Assembly (NCBI GenBank): GCA_964652585.1
Contig: CAZZDA010000002.1
Location: 1 to 47,923 of the forward strand
Reading direction: 5' to 3'
From: CAZZDA01 sp964652585
Lineage (GTDB): Bacteria; Patescibacteriota; Patescibacteriia; UBA1544
Length of the DNA: 47,923 bases
Shown: piece after piece, positions 9,278 to 17,981 of the stretch
Numbering within the stretch: the first letter of the stretch is position 1
Layout of the letters: each line of letters begins with the position of its first letter
Notes under the pieces: generated by a model
Databases searched by the model: none
What the model was told of the DNA's origin: nothing
What the model saw: the letters and a program-made list of their open reading frames with translations, nothing else
Translations under genes and position numbers: made by a program

Positions 9278-12200
9278 ATGAAAATCACACTTCCAAGCGG
9301 TAAAGAACTGGAGATACCGGTAGGAGAGAAGATCATGTCGTCGGTGGACGACGCGCAAAAGAATACTTCGTCTCTTGACCGGTATTTTTCTCCCGACACG
9401 TTGCTTTCAGCGCGTGGGGTTGTTGATTCTGTGCTACCGAAACAAGAGGAGAAGAAGGGGTATGATGGTGATGGTGGGCTTGCAGGAAGGATTATGGATT
9501 CGTTTCAGCGCAACTCCGGCACTTTTTATTCTTCGGTTGAGTCGTTTACTAAACCATTGGAGAATGTGGCTCTTTCCACTTACCGATTCCTGAGTGGAAA
9601 TAAAAAAGAAAACGAAGAACGTGCTGCCTCATTCGCGGAAACACAGCTCAAAACCGTTGAAGTGCTTGGCGATCAGATACAAGAGCTTGAGGGACAGGCA
9701 GGTATTATGGAGTCGCTTGCGACAAAGATTACCGACATAGAGAAAAAACTGGAGACCGAGACTGATTATACGCGCGCGAACGCCCTCGTTGCATCCGGCA
9801 ACAAGCTTGTTGATCAATACAACACGATTTTTCACGACTTTGAACACAACATGGAGAAACATACGCGACTTCTTGAGGTGTATGAGTCCATTGAATTCCC
9901 GACAAAAGACTTTCTCACCAAGGCGACTGAGCTGAGAGATAACCCGGGCAAGCTGCTTCCCTTTTTGAGCGGTGCTGTTGAGACTGCGGATGCTATTAAA
10001 TTGTTTGACACGCTCATGCGCGTTGATGCGGGAGAAGAAACGGAGGAAGACATGATTATACTTCAGAAGTATGTTAATGAAACATCGCAAGAATCCACAT
10101 TCGGGTATAAGGTGGCTGATACATTCTACACATCACTTCCCTTTATGATGGAATTTCTTGCCACTTCAGGTATCTATGCCGCTGGAAGTAAATTGACCCG
10201 CGAGGGTATGACGGCTCTTTTGAAAAAGTATGCCGGGAAAAAAGGGAAAGACTTCTTAGAGAAAAAAGCCGGTGTGTTTGCCGTGCGCGCGGTAGGATCA
10301 TTTGGCGGTACCGTTGCAATGACTCCTTTTGCGTCTCCAACAAATATCGCCGCCGAGACTATCAAAGGTATGACTCCTGAATTTCAGCTTGGGGTGAATG
10401 AAGAGAATACACTTGCCGCGCAGATTACCAAGCCCGGGGATTCTTTCGCTTTGGCACTTACCAAAGGTTTTGGTAAAAGTTTTGTGGAGAACTGGTCTGA
10501 GCGTTCAGGTGCCATTTTATCGGATTTTGTCAAGCCCGCCGTGAAAGAAGCGGCACTGAAGAGCGTGTTTATCAGAACACTTTTTAATAAGAACTCCCAT
10601 ATTCCTCCCACAGCACTCTCTCGTTTTATGAAAGAGGCAACAAATAGAGTGGGATGGCACGGTATTGCCGGCGAGATGTTTGAGGAACGAATCGGCGATG
10701 TTATGCACGGCATACTTGAAAGTGTGGGGCTGGGTGAACAGGAATTTTCTCTGCCGACGGCCGAAGAACTGCTTGTGGAACTCTCCGCTTTTTCCATTAC
10801 CGGAGGTATGTTTGCCGCGCCGTCTCTCGTTGCCGAACTGACGGGAGGTCCGAACACCTTTACCGTGCCCGATGACGTGCGCGCGTCGCTTAAAGAAGCG
10901 CTAATGGGTGGTATGAAAAAAGATGTGCTCGCAAGTATGATGTCTGAATCCATGGGGATTGCGAAAGAGGACGCGACGGCAATCGTGGAGAACATTGAAT
11001 ATGAGCTGATGCGTGAGAAACCTGATACATCACTCGATATACCCGGGACACTCGGAGAAGTGCGCCGGAGAAGCGCTGAGAGAGCCGCAGTCGAGCGTAA
11101 GGTGCGAGAACGAGCAAAGGTGCTCCAAGAGCAAAAAGACATCGTAGCGGATATTTCAGAGCGTTTGGGGGTTGATGTGCCCGTGGAGGTGGTGGATGCC
11201 TTGTATGAGGGTGGTGAGTATTTCAAAGAGGAACTTGCCGGCGGACGGGCATCGGGGGCGTATGTTCCCGAGTACAACAAAATCTTTTTCTCGAAGAGCG
11301 CGGCGACGGATACGACCGGCTTCCATGAGACGGTGCACTTTGTGTTGCATAACTTTGAACAATTCAAAGATGTCTTCGGCGACCTAACGGTGGATGAGCT
11401 GTATCGCGAGGCAAATGACGGCAAAGAATTCTCTGAAGAGGATATTATGGATCTCGAAGAGAAAATTGCCTACGCCGCGGGAGAGTATTTTGTGTCACAG
11501 AAAGCCAAGGGAAAGCTCGGTACATTCTTTGAGAAGATGAAGATTATCATGATGCGTCTTCTCAACGCCCTCAATTTTGAGACAAGTAAGATTGATAACT
11601 TCTTCCGCGTGCTTGCCTATGGGCGCGCGCGTGGCTCCTTTGCAACTGCCGAGCGCGCGAGACACATGAGTGAGTATCAAGCGACGCTTCAGGAACGCGA
11701 GAAACAGTATTCGCCGTCGGGGAAAAAAGTGGCGGATGCCTTCCTTACCTCCGTGCAAACGAAGAATGTCGGTACTATCGGCGGACAGACGTTTGTGCTT
11801 GGCACATTCGGTGAAAGCCATGATACGAGAAAGCAGGGGGAGAAGAAGGAGGACAGATTTCCCGAGGGAGAATTGTATGACACGCTCTCAAAGACTGTTG
11901 CCGCTTTTCGTGCGAGTGCCGATACGAAAAACTACCGGTATGACAATATAGCGTGGATTGCGAATATGGGAAACGGAGAGTTGCGCGTTGTGTATACTCG
12001 CGTCAATTCTCGCGGGTATGAGGAGATACTTTCATGGCACACAATCAACAAAGAAAACGCGGAAAAGTATATTTCCACGCTCTCCGGATATGGTATCCCC
12101 GACGGGGCTCGAACCCGTATTGCTGGTTTAGAAGACCGGCAGTCTGTCCAATTGACTTACAGGGATATACTCAATCTATCACCTGCGCTCGGAAGTGTCA

Positions 12201-15200
12201 AAGGACGTGTTGGGGATTATTTTGAGAGACAATCCGCTGATTTCCAAAAACGAGTTACTGCGGGACAAGAATTTTCTGATGATGTGCGTTCGGTGGGGAG
12301 AAGAAAAAAAGTAAACAGTGACGGCACAGTGACGTTGTACCATGGTACTTCAGTAAGCTTTGCCAGTGAGATAAGAGAAAAGGGGCTACAAGAGCAATCT
12401 TTTCTTTCGTTGTCTGAAAAGGAAACGACTCCTCATATTCAGCAAATACAAGACAAAACAGTGGTAGAGTTAAGGGTAGATCCAAGAGATGTGGAGTTTT
12501 CAACAGGGACACAAGAGGTTTATGCCCCTCAGGGACTGGTACTAGACAAAGACGGTGTATGGAAAGCTCCACAAAGAATTGAGTCACAGCTCACTGTACC
12601 ATTCAAAGGGTTTGATGACATGACAACGAAGGTGCTTCTTCGTCTTGAAGGAAAGACAACTGTTTCAAAGCAGTTTATCGCCGACCTCACAAACAATCCG
12701 GACGTGCGACAAGCTGAGAAGAATCTCATTCGTGATCTCCTGAAAGAAGAAGGGGACACTATTGACGTACAAAAATTTGCGGATAAGGTGCACGCACAGC
12801 TCATCCCTCTCACCGCTTCCGATACCGCCGGCACGAATGCCAAGAGTATCGCTTTCGTGGAAGACGATATGGTGACCCGCTCTGACCTTTTCAAATGGGA
12901 AGATATAGTGCTTAGTAGTGAAAAACGAGGGGAAGTGGCTGACTATGATGAGGTCGTGTACCAGTCTCCGATTGAGAATACGGCCGGTGGTGTGCATTTT
13001 GATATTGAAAACGTGCCGAATTACTTTGCGCATGTGCGCGTGGAGGATATGGCGGCACCACCTTCCGAGCAATCATTTTATGATATAGGCGCAGGAACAC
13101 CGCAAGCAGGGACACTTAGGCGTATTTTGGAGCTCCAGAGCGATTTGATGCAGAAGGGGCGGTTGGAGAGTGAGACTCCAGACCTGTCACGTCCAGAGTC
13201 ATTTGGTGATCCGGAAAGAGCATTTGCTAGAGCTGATGAGTTGTCCCAACTTCAACCGTACCGCAACACATGGTATCAGCGTATTGTCCGTGAGGAGGTG
13301 AAGCGCGCGGCGCAAGACGGTAAGACACGCCTGCAATTCCCTGCCGGTGAGACAGCGATGGAGATTGAGGGGCTATTTGGTGAACAAAACTGGTTTAAGA
13401 CATTGAACAACACGCCGACCGGGGAGATTGTGACACAGGAAGATTTGAAAGTGGGGGAGAAGGTATTTGACAGGAACAGGAATGGTTGGATAATCACCAA
13501 AGTGTTAGAAGATGGGGAATTTAAGGCGGTTTCAGAAAATAGGGTACAAGACTTGTCTGATGGTAGTATAGACCTACGACTTGTTGAACGAGCCAGAGGT
13601 TCTAGTTATGAAGAACGGTTTAACATATCAAATAAGGTAGACACACAGCACCGCGTGTACAAATTCTACGAAAAAGAAGTGGGGCCTTTTGTGCAAAAGA
13701 AGTATGGTGCCAACCGCATCACTGATCCACAGGGTGTGGAGTGGTTTGAAATGAGTATTACACCACAGATGGCCGTGGAGCCGGTGGTATACTTTGAGCG
13801 CAGTGGGGAGGCGTATGATGACATTGACACTCTTGCTCAGGAGTATCGTGATACAGCCCATCTCCTTTCCACGCAGGATACTTTGGGTGAGTACACGAAA
13901 GATGACCTTGACGAGGCACGTTTACGACTGGACTTTATGCGAGAAGCGCTTGAAGTACACCGCGCTCGCCCGTTGTCGAAGTATGAACACAGGAAAGGAG
14001 AGTTTAAGGGTATGCTTCCTGAAGTTACAGGAGGAGAAGGAAAGGGTGAATTTGCCCGTCGTGGCGACGAGATTGTGACAGAGCTTGGCTTTATGGACTC
14101 AGAAGAAGCGCGTGAGGCATACGAGGACTACAAGGATCAGCAGAAGCGGTATAAAGAATATGCAGACACAGTACGACAGATACGCCAGTCGATTGCTTCC
14201 GCGCTTAGGAATGAGGCGTTTGTTGGTGATATTAGACGAGGTATTGAGAAAGAATTGAGGAAGGTGACAAAGAAGATATTGAATGATGAAAAGATAGCGC
14301 GACGTATTGAAAAAGCAAAAGAAAGAGGAATACGAGAAGGGAAAGTGATTGGAAGACGAGAAGCTCGAACTGAAATAACGGCGCGACTTCGCAATACTTT
14401 CATTCTTAAAATGGACCAAGTGAAGCGTACGCAAACACTTGAGAAACTGCGTGAGCGCATACTGCGCCGCGAGATTGAGCGTGTGAGGAATGCAATCGTG
14501 AAGTACGCTCGTGAGACACTACCTAAAAAGGAACAAGGGGTATTCATCACGAAAGCGGTACAGGCGAAAACACAAAGAGACCTCATTGATGCTTTTACTC
14601 GCATCGATGCCAAGGCGGAAGAATACGCCAAGAAAGAGGCGATTACAGAACTGAAAAAGCGTGTGCGAAACGTGGCGAAAATGGAAAATGTCATAGCTGT
14701 TGATTACCGCGAATCAATTAAAGATATTGCTGAGAGTGTCAATTTCACCAGTAATCGACCGGAGACTATACGGAAACTGGTTAAACTTCGAGAGGTTGTG
14801 GAAGAGCAAAAAAAGAAAGGACAGGTTGTGACTGTGCCTGAGTACCTCATCCAGAAACTTTCTATTTTAGAAAGGAAGAATGTAGCTCAGCTTTCAATTT
14901 CTGAAATAGAAAATCTTATTGAGACAATAGCCAACCTTGAACAAATTGGGCGTACAAAACTGCGTACAATACGCAATCTGTATGAACTGGAAAAAGCATC
15001 AAAAATGGAAGCGATAGCGCATGATTCAGTACAGCTCAATAAGCACGCACTTATACGAAAGTCTCCCGGACGTTCATTGTCTCTCAAGGAGAGGTTTATC
15101 AATGCGTTTGCTCACACATGGAATGTAGCGCAACATATGGATATAGCTATCACGCCGATGGACGTGTTCTTCGACATGCTTGGCGGTTCAAAGGGGACGT

Positions 15201-17683
15201 ACGAGACGGCGCCTTCCCGGATTTTTAAGAACACAGTTGATGTACTGTACCATGGGTATTTGAACGAGAAAGACACTATCATGCAGAGAGTATATGACCT
15301 CGCTGGTGAATTAGGGCTTAATGACAATAATTTTGAGCGCATCGGCGTGCATGCGGCGCGAGTGCAAAAGGATGGGTACGAAAAACTGATGAATGCCGGT
15401 CTTACCGAAGAAGAAATATCGTCAATTGAGCTCACTGACTCGGAGATGAAGCTGTATGAGCACATGCGTGAAGCACTTGACATATTGCGTCCGAAGATTG
15501 CGGAGTACGCGCGTGTCGTTGAAAACAGAAGTCTTGGGTACGTTGAAAACTACTTCTCTTTCCTAACTGATTGGGACGCGATGAGCGACTCTGAGGTATT
15601 TCTCCGTGTGGGTGAGAACGTGCAAGAGATTGGACAACGATTTACCAAAAATGTGGAGAAGAGCTTTATAGAGAAACGTAAGGGTACAGGAAAACAGAAG
15701 ATAAAAATAAACGCCATGGATGTGTTCACTCGGCATATTGATAATGCAACATACATGCTCCACCTTGGGCGTGAGGTGAAAATGTTGGGAGAAATCGCTC
15801 GTACTGACGGATATGCTGACGCAGTTGGTGAACTCGGGCAGTCTGTCACTCTTGAGTATGTGGATCTTCTCGCGCGTAAGGGAGGAAAAGCGGGAGATGA
15901 AAAGATTGCGTTTCTTGACTTACTCAGGAGAAATGTAGGTATCGCGTATCTTGGATATAAGATTTCATCAGCTCTTATACAAACAACCGCATTAGGTGAT
16001 GGCGCTTCTCTTATTGGACGGTGGGCTTTTATAGGGGCTGAGGAATTCGGACGTTCTCGTGAGGTGAGGGTATTCTTGAAAGACCATATGCCTGAGATCA
16101 GGGACCGAGCGGGAGACGACCCTGCGTATACGGAATTTTCTGACGTAAAAGCACTGAAAGCACTGCAAGAGGGTGGCTACTGGGCACTGAAGAAACTGGA
16201 TGTTGTTGCTGCTGGATCCGTGGCGTGGGGGGCGTACCTGAAGTACTTGGAAGAACATAACATCGCTCTCGACATGGAAAATCCTCACACTGAGGCGATT
16301 GAGTATGCACAACGGATAGTACGAAGAACCCAATCCTCCGGCTTTTTCAAAGATGTTCCTCTCGCAATATCGCGAGGAAAACTTACCGGTAATAAATCAT
16401 TCGACAAAGCACTATTCCAATTCGGATCTTTTCTTCTCACTCGCTGGTCGCGAATACGACACGATGTGTTTCGCGCGGGAATGAGAAAAGGTAATCGGGC
16501 ACGTAGTGCTAATATCTTGCTATGGGTACTTCTTTCAACAATGGCAGAGGTGGGAGTGTGGAGATTTTCAAGAAGTATTATTGACTCGATATTTGGAGAC
16601 GACGAAGAAGACGACAGAGACAGAACATACGTCACCGACGTGCTCATTTCTCTCTTTTCACAGGTGCCCTTTATTTCACAACTTGTCTCTGTTGCTGTGT
16701 ACAAGGGCGATCCGGTACCATCTTTCGGCGCAATCCGCTCTTTTGGAGAGGGGGTGAGTCAAGTGACCACAGGACAGACAGATACAACGAAAACACGAGG
16801 ACTTATCAATCTGGGTGAGGCGTTTGGCGCGCTTACCGGTATTGGTGGTACTCGTCAGATGACGCAGATTCTCAGGACTATTCTTAACACTAATCAAGGA
16901 AAAGATAAAGACAAAGATAAGGACTTCAACTTTGAGGAATTTGATTTTGGAAGTCCTAATCTTGATTCCGAAAATGATTTTGACTTTGAGACGTTTGACT
17001 TTGGCACAGGAGAGACTGGTAATAAAAAAGGGACGGACCTTGACTTTGAAACCTTTGATTTCGGTACGGGGGCAAGTGCTGAAGAGAAAAAGAAATTCAG
17101 CGTGAGGGATATGCTCCATGACGTGCTTGGTGTGCAAACAGCACACGCAAAAACAGCTCCCATGGAGGAGACTGATCCGGGCTATGGAAAGACATATTGG
17201 GTGCGTAACAATGAGGTGAACGAGAATGATCTGGAAGAAATGCGTGCTATTCTCTGGGGAGAGGTGGGTGACAGACCGCTTGATGCGGACATCCTTAAAC
17301 TTGAAGATGATGACCCTCGACGTATTGCCGCGGAAAAGAAACAGTTTGAAGGGCAGATGCTCGAAGCACAGGTGATTGTGAACACTGTGTTCAACCGCAT
17401 GGACGAACACCGTCGATACTTTGGTGTTGAAAAAAGCGCGACTGAAATTGTGCAAGAACCGGGTCAATATCACGCATTTGTAGACCCTCAGTACAAAAAA
17501 TACAAAAACGGGGAATTGAACATGAAGAACGAGGCGGTCACCCGGCGACTTAGAGCTATTGACACAATCCTCGCTCAGATCCGAAACGGAACACTCATTG
17601 AAAACACAAACGGGGCATTCTACTACCACCACAATGACGATGGCACCATCACCTACGATGATGAAAGACCATTGTTCTTATAG
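9278..17683 (+). CDS. Giant polyvalent protein: zincin, ART-like and SleB-like hydrolase regions
   Basis: 2801 residues, the largest gene. Visible parts: an N-terminal coiled-coil region; a zincin HETVH at 683-687 followed by EEKIAYAAGEYF, which could give the third zinc ligand; an alpha/beta segment at about 840-940 that might be a BECR-type nuclease (weak); an ADP-ribosyltransferase-like start YHGTS at 1021-1025 with FLSLSE and TQEVYAPQGL downstream; a polyvalent-associated block at about 1238-1365 (LELQSDLMQKGRLE, RLQFPAGETAMEIEG); long charged helices at about 1600-1910; hydrophobic segments near 2220 and 2412-2440; three D.DFETFDFG-type repeats at about 2549-2600; and a C-terminal SleB/CwlJ-type cell wall hydrolase with probable catalytic Glu2662 (ILWGEVGDRP) and VIVNTVFNRM, QEPGQYHAF. 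Known polyvalent proteins are packaged and injected with phage DNA. Residues about 939-963 are read through an antisense tRNA gene. Confidence 0.75.
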   Translation: MKITLPSGKELEIPVGEKIMSSVDDAQKNTSSLDRYFSPDTLLSARGVVDSVLPKQEEKKGYDGDGGLAGRIMDSFQRNSGTFYSSVESFTKPLENVALSTYRFLSGNKKENEERAASFAETQLKTVEVLGDQIQELEGQAGIMESLATKITDIEKKLETETDYTRANALVASGNKLVDQYNTIFHDFEHNMEKHTRLLEVYESIEFPTKDFLTKATELRDNPGKLLPFLSGAVETADAIKLFDTLMRVDAGEETEEDMIILQKYVNETSQESTFGYKVADTFYTSLPFMMEFLATSGIYAAGSKLTREGMTALLKKYAGKKGKDFLEKKAGVFAVRAVGSFGGTVAMTPFASPTNIAAETIKGMTPEFQLGVNEENTLAAQITKPGDSFALALTKGFGKSFVENWSERSGAILSDFVKPAVKEAALKSVFIRTLFNKNSHIPPTALSRFMKEATNRVGWHGIAGEMFEERIGDVMHGILESVGLGEQEFSLPTAEELLVELSAFSITGGMFAAPSLVAELTGGPNTFTVPDDVRASLKEALMGGMKKDVLASMMSESMGIAKEDATAIVENIEYELMREKPDTSLDIPGTLGEVRRRSAERAAVERKVRERAKVLQEQKDIVADISERLGVDVPVEVVDALYEGGEYFKEELAGGRASGAYVPEYNKIFFSKSAATDTTGFHETVHFVLHNFEQFKDVFGDLTVDELYREANDGKEFSEEDIMDLEEKIAYAAGEYFVSQKAKGKLGTFFEKMKIIMMRLLNALNFETSKIDNFFRVLAYGRARGSFATAERARHMSEYQATLQEREKQYSPSGKKVADAFLTSVQTKNVGTIGGQTFVLGTFGESHDTRKQGEKKEDRFPEGELYDTLSKTVAAFRASADTKNYRYDNIAWIANMGNGELRVVYTRVNSRGYEEILSWHTINKENAEKYISTLSGYGIPDGARTRIAGLEDRQSVQLTYRDILNLSPALGSVKGRVGDYFERQSADFQKRVTAGQEFSDDVRSVGRRKKVNSDGTVTLYHGTSVSFASEIREKGLQEQSFLSLSEKETTPHIQQIQDKTVVELRVDPRDVEFSTGTQEVYAPQGLVLDKDGVWKAPQRIESQLTVPFKGFDDMTTKVLLRLEGKTTVSKQFIADLTNNPDVRQAEKNLIRDLLKEEGDTIDVQKFADKVHAQLIPLTASDTAGTNAKSIAFVEDDMVTRSDLFKWEDIVLSSEKRGEVADYDEVVYQSPIENTAGGVHFDIENVPNYFAHVRVEDMAAPPSEQSFYDIGAGTPQAGTLRRILELQSDLMQKGRLESETPDLSRPESFGDPERAFARADELSQLQPYRNTWYQRIVREEVKRAAQDGKTRLQFPAGETAMEIEGLFGEQNWFKTLNNTPTGEIVTQEDLKVGEKVFDRNRNGWIITKVLEDGEFKAVSENRVQDLSDGSIDLRLVERARGSSYEERFNISNKVDTQHRVYKFYEKEVGPFVQKKYGANRITDPQGVEWFEMSITPQMAVEPVVYFERSGEAYDDIDTLAQEYRDTAHLLSTQDTLGEYTKDDLDEARLRLDFMREALEVHRARPLSKYEHRKGEFKGMLPEVTGGEGKGEFARRGDEIVTELGFMDSEEAREAYEDYKDQQKRYKEYADTVRQIRQSIASALRNEAFVGDIRRGIEKELRKVTKKILNDEKIARRIEKAKERGIREGKVIGRREARTEITARLRNTFILKMDQVKRTQTLEKLRERILRREIERVRNAIVKYARETLPKKEQGVFITKAVQAKTQRDLIDAFTRIDAKAEEYAKKEAITELKKRVRNVAKMENVIAVDYRESIKDIAESVNFTSNRPETIRKLVKLREVVEEQKKKGQVVTVPEYLIQKLSILERKNVAQLSISEIENLIETIANLEQIGRTKLRTIRNLYELEKASKMEAIAHDSVQLNKHALIRKSPGRSLSLKERFINAFAHTWNVAQHMDIAITPMDVFFDMLGGSKGTYETAPSRIFKNTVDVLYHGYLNEKDTIMQRVYDLAGELGLNDNNFERIGVHAARVQKDGYEKLMNAGLTEEEISSIELTDSEMKLYEHMREALDILRPKIAEYARVVENRSLGYVENYFSFLTDWDAMSDSEVFLRVGENVQEIGQRFTKNVEKSFIEKRKGTGKQKIKINAMDVFTRHIDNATYMLHLGREVKMLGEIARTDGYADAVGELGQSVTLEYVDLLARKGGKAGDEKIAFLDLLRRNVGIAYLGYKISSALIQTTALGDGASLIGRWAFIGAEEFGRSREVRVFLKDHMPEIRDRAGDDPAYTEFSDVKALKALQEGGYWALKKLDVVAAGSVAWGAYLKYLEEHNIALDMENPHTEAIEYAQRIVRRTQSSGFFKDVPLAISRGKLTGNKSFDKALFQFGSFLLTRWSRIRHDVFRAGMRKGNRARSANILLWVLLSTMAEVGVWRFSRSIIDSIFGDDEEDDRDRTYVTDVLISLFSQVPFISQLVSVAVYKGDPVPSFGAIRSFGEGVSQVTTGQTDTTKTRGLINLGEAFGALTGIGGTRQMTQILRTILNTNQGKDKDKDKDFNFEEFDFGSPNLDSENDFDFETFDFGTGETGNKKGTDLDFETFDFGTGASAEEKKKFSVRDMLHDVLGVQTAHAKTAPMEETDPGYGKTYWVRNNEVNENDLEEMRAILWGEVGDRPLDADILKLEDDDPRRIAAEKKQFEGQMLEAQVIVNTVFNRMDEHRRYFGVEKSATEIVQEPGQYHAFVDPQYKKYKNGELNMKNEAVTRRLRAIDTILAQIRNGTLIENTNGAFYYHHNDDGTITYDDERPLFL
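12051..12078 (-). terminator. Possible terminator of the nested tRNA
   Basis: About 12 bases past the CCA end, the minus strand has a 7-bp stem (GTGGAAA / TTTCCGC, one G.U) followed by the U-rich tract GTTTTCTT. It is weak and lies within coding sequence, so chance is possible. Confidence 0.3.
12091..12166 (-). tRNA. tRNA-Arg (anticodon UCU), nested antisense in the giant protein gene
   Basis: The minus strand folds into a full 76-nt cloverleaf with encoded CCA. Acceptor ATCCCTG pairs with CGGGGAT; positions 8-9 are TA; D stem AGTC/GACT with loop AATTGGACA (A14, G18G19 kept); anticodon arm CCGGT-CTTCTAA-ACCAG with one C.A mismatch; short variable loop CAAT; T arm ACGGG-TTCGAGC-CCCGT; discriminator A, then CCA. 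The loop gives anticodon TCT, reading AGA/AGG. On the + strand the same bases encode part of the giant protein in frame. A sigma-70-like promoter lies exactly one start distance upstream (12173-12201) and a short U-rich hairpin follows, so it looks like a functional independent transcription unit, not a relic. It could also mark an integration site. Confidence 0.9.
12173..12201 (-). promoter_or_regulatory. Promoter of the nested tRNA-Arg
   Basis: On the minus strand: TTGACA (12201-12196), 17-base spacer, TAGATT (12178-12173). Six bases separate the -10 from tRNA base 1, so transcription would start at or very near the mature 5' end. The spacer holds CGAGCG at the same offset as in the promoter at 24750-24778, suggesting a shared promoter family. 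Confidence 0.6.
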
Positions 17684-17761
17684 GGCGTAGATAATGATGA
17701 GGAAAAGAACACCGAAAAAAATCGTGATATTGATCGATTCCTCGAGAGATGTGGGTTTCAT
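17678..17761 (-). CDS. 27-residue hydrophobic membrane peptide
   Basis: A short minus-strand frame starting ATG at 17761 and ending TAA at 17678, overlapping the giant gene by six bases. The peptide is MKPTSLEESINI followed by a single hydrophobic helix (TIFFGVLFLIIIYAL). Support beyond the frame is a divergent promoter TTGACA-N17-TAGGGT (17796-17768) whose expected start falls on the ATG, implying a leaderless message. Such peptides act as small toxins, antiholins or membrane regulators; the role here is unknown. It is divergent from another small membrane protein at 17841. Confidence 0.4.
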   Translation of the reverse strand: MKPTSLEESINITIFFGVLFLIIIYAL

Positions 17762-17767
17762 ACCCGT

Positions 17768-17832
17768 ACCCTATATCCTATCCACAGGTATGTCAAGCAA
17801 CCTCTTGACTACCTGAGCTCCGTTCGTATAGT
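17768..17832. promoter_or_regulatory. Divergent promoter pair with DnaA-like box
   Basis: Plus strand: TTGACT (17805-17810), 16-base spacer containing GAGCTCCGTTCG, TATAGT (17827-17832), eight bases before the ATG at 17841. Minus strand: TTGACA (17796-17791), 17-base spacer, TAGGGT (17773-17768). CTATCCACA (17778-17786, one mismatch from TTATCCACA) lies in the minus promoter spacer, where a bound protein would block leftward transcription. Both downstream genes would be nearly leaderless. Confidence 0.55.
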
Positions 17833-17840
17833 ATGAGTGT

Positions 17841-17972
17841 ATGAAACGTGAACACCTTAAACGGAGAGAGAGCTATGACATCATGCACTGCCCCGAATGG
17901 TATTATCCCTCTGTGTTTATTTTTGCCATTCTGATTGGTATTGTTATTCTCATTGCCAGACTGGCAAATTAA
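17841..17972 (+). CDS. Small single-span membrane protein, lysis-block
   Basis: 43 residues. A charged N-terminus (MKREHLKRRESYD), then CPEWYY and one strong transmembrane helix at about residues 24-39 (VFIFAILIGIVILIAR). The start lies eight bases after a good -10, so the message is probably leaderless. It ends nine bases before the endolysin gene, and that position suggests a holin, antiholin or spanin-like accessory. No family recognised. Confidence 0.6.
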   Translation: MKREHLKRRESYDIMHCPEWYYPSVFIFAILIGIVILIARLAN

Positions 17973-17981
17973 ACATCATAT

